This document shows, one piece after another, positions 63,187-64,000 of a stretch of 64,000 bases of DNA. Source of the DNA: Galaxea fascicularis (lineage: Eukaryota > Cnidaria > Anthozoa > Scleractinia > Euphylliidae). The stretch's first letter is position 1; every line of letters begins with the position of its first letter. The DNA lies in the NCBI GenBank assembly GCA_948470475.1, contig OX419338.1:11255247-11319246 (forward strand), in the 5' to 3' direction. The position numbers were made by a program, and so were the translations under genes. The notes below the pieces were generated by a model. The model did not search any database. It was given only the letters and a program-made list of their open reading frames with translations, and had not been told where the DNA came from.

Positions 63187-63300
63187 TTACACACTCTCAT
63201 GTAAAACATTAGTAATATTTCTTATCTTTGTGGCCATGGACATGTCAATGCGTTTGTCACCAATTTCGATAACCATCCCTCCAATTACCTTGGGGTCCAC
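63187..63300 (-). CDS. ATP5PO: ATP synthase peripheral stalk subunit OSCP, last exon
   Basis: The C-terminal 37 residues of the mitochondrial F1Fo ATP synthase OSCP subunit, which links the F1 head to the peripheral stalk. The exon reads VDPKVIGGMVIEIGDKRIDM and then SMATKI before TAA at 63189-63187, matching the conserved DPSxxGGxxxxIGxKxxDMSxxxKI end of the family. The acceptor is a T-rich TTTTTTTAG just right of 63300. The preceding exon is not visible in the remaining 700 bp, so the gene continues beyond the window. Confidence 0.92.
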   Translation of the reverse strand: MDPKVIGGMVIEIGDKRIDMSMATKIRNITNVLHESV

Positions 63301-64000
63301 CTAAAAAAACATTGCATACCATGGAATTACTTAAAATAAGGAGAAAAGTTTCATTACATTATACATGTATGTGAGACTTTTCCTGAGGGTCAAAAGTGAT
63401 CAGTACCCAGTTTCCCCTTTAATCTCCATTACTTAATCAAACACAGGTTATGAAAATACAGGAAACAATCATTCGCAGAGGATGAACATTTTAATATTAA
63501 AATCCTCCCAACTAAACATGTGATATTGTGACTTACAGGGTAACAATGTACACCAAACAAGTCTCTCAGTGGATTGCATTTCTTAATACCCAATACTTAG
63601 ATCTTCACTGCACACATGATCGCTCATCAGGTATTTGAACTGCATGGTAGAGCGAAATCAATCACAGGCAGACCATATCTTATCTGTGGGAGGATGCATG
63701 TGTGATGTGTGATATTTTATGTCGTACATTTTACTTAGTACTACTGAGCAGTGGGCCAGAAATCAACCAATCCAAAACACCATAAAATCACACAGGACCA
63801 TACAATAGCTAAGACTTGAGTGACCTTTATTTACATTGTATCTGGGTAACAGTTCATTATAATTTATGTTATACGAAATTCCAAATTTTATGAAGCATTT
63901 TCATTGAAATCAAATAGCATATCATTGCGTCACACATGCGTCCTTACAGTAAAAGCATGGTCTGCCTGTGAATAAATTATTGCTTTTGCTGGCAACTGCT
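63301..64000 (-). other. ATP5PO intron sequence to the window edge
   Basis: No OSCP motif or other exon is recognised on either strand. It is presumably the last intron of ATP5PO. Confidence 0.5.

Overview
The window is animal nuclear DNA: AT-rich, with small coding exons, GT-AG introns, AATAAA signals and dense transposon debris. The host proteins are clearly metazoan. The repeats (tRNA-derived SINEs with ATT tails, many small inverted-repeat elements, a Penelope-like element and a tyrosine-recombinase retrotransposon) suggest an invertebrate, most plausibly an anthozoan cnidarian such as a coral or sea anemone. That lineage is an inference, not something read directly.

Host genes, left to right. 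A possible two-exon small gene lies on the minus strand at 3133-3709. SFT2D-type vesicle transport protein (minus, 8 exons, 6692-23998) starts 226 bp from CRYZL1 (plus, 14 exons, 24225-42399), so the two share a head-to-head promoter. An unrecognised 692-residue multi-pass membrane protein (plus, 11 exons) covers 49562-61112. The last exon of the mitochondrial ATP synthase OSCP subunit (ATP5PO, minus) is at 63187-63300. Exons were placed by reading splice sites, and phases close without a frame break in all three complete genes. From memory, CRYZL1 and ATP5PO are also near neighbours in human, so this may be old conserved linkage.

Mobile DNA fills the introns and the 7 kb gap at 42.5-49.5 kb. 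SFT2D intron 1 (about 13 kb) holds a 2.47 kb DNA transposon derivative at 11813-14279. It also holds a striking 9.3 kb composite at 14473-23820: two roughly 3 kb arrays of the same 40-bp unit in opposite orientation, capped by matching unique ends. Between them lie a Penelope-type reverse transcriptase, a three-copy miniature-element array and a nested Harbinger-like element.

CRYZL1 intron 1 contains an apparently full-length, very young Ngaro-type retrotransposon (24367-28995, antisense). It has perfect split direct repeats and Gag, RT/RNase H and tyrosine recombinase frames. Gag and RT share one frame and are separated by a single TGA in the context CAA TGA CTA, a candidate readthrough site. 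The rest of the repeats are SINEs, miniature inverted-repeat elements, long palindromes and a decayed LINE.
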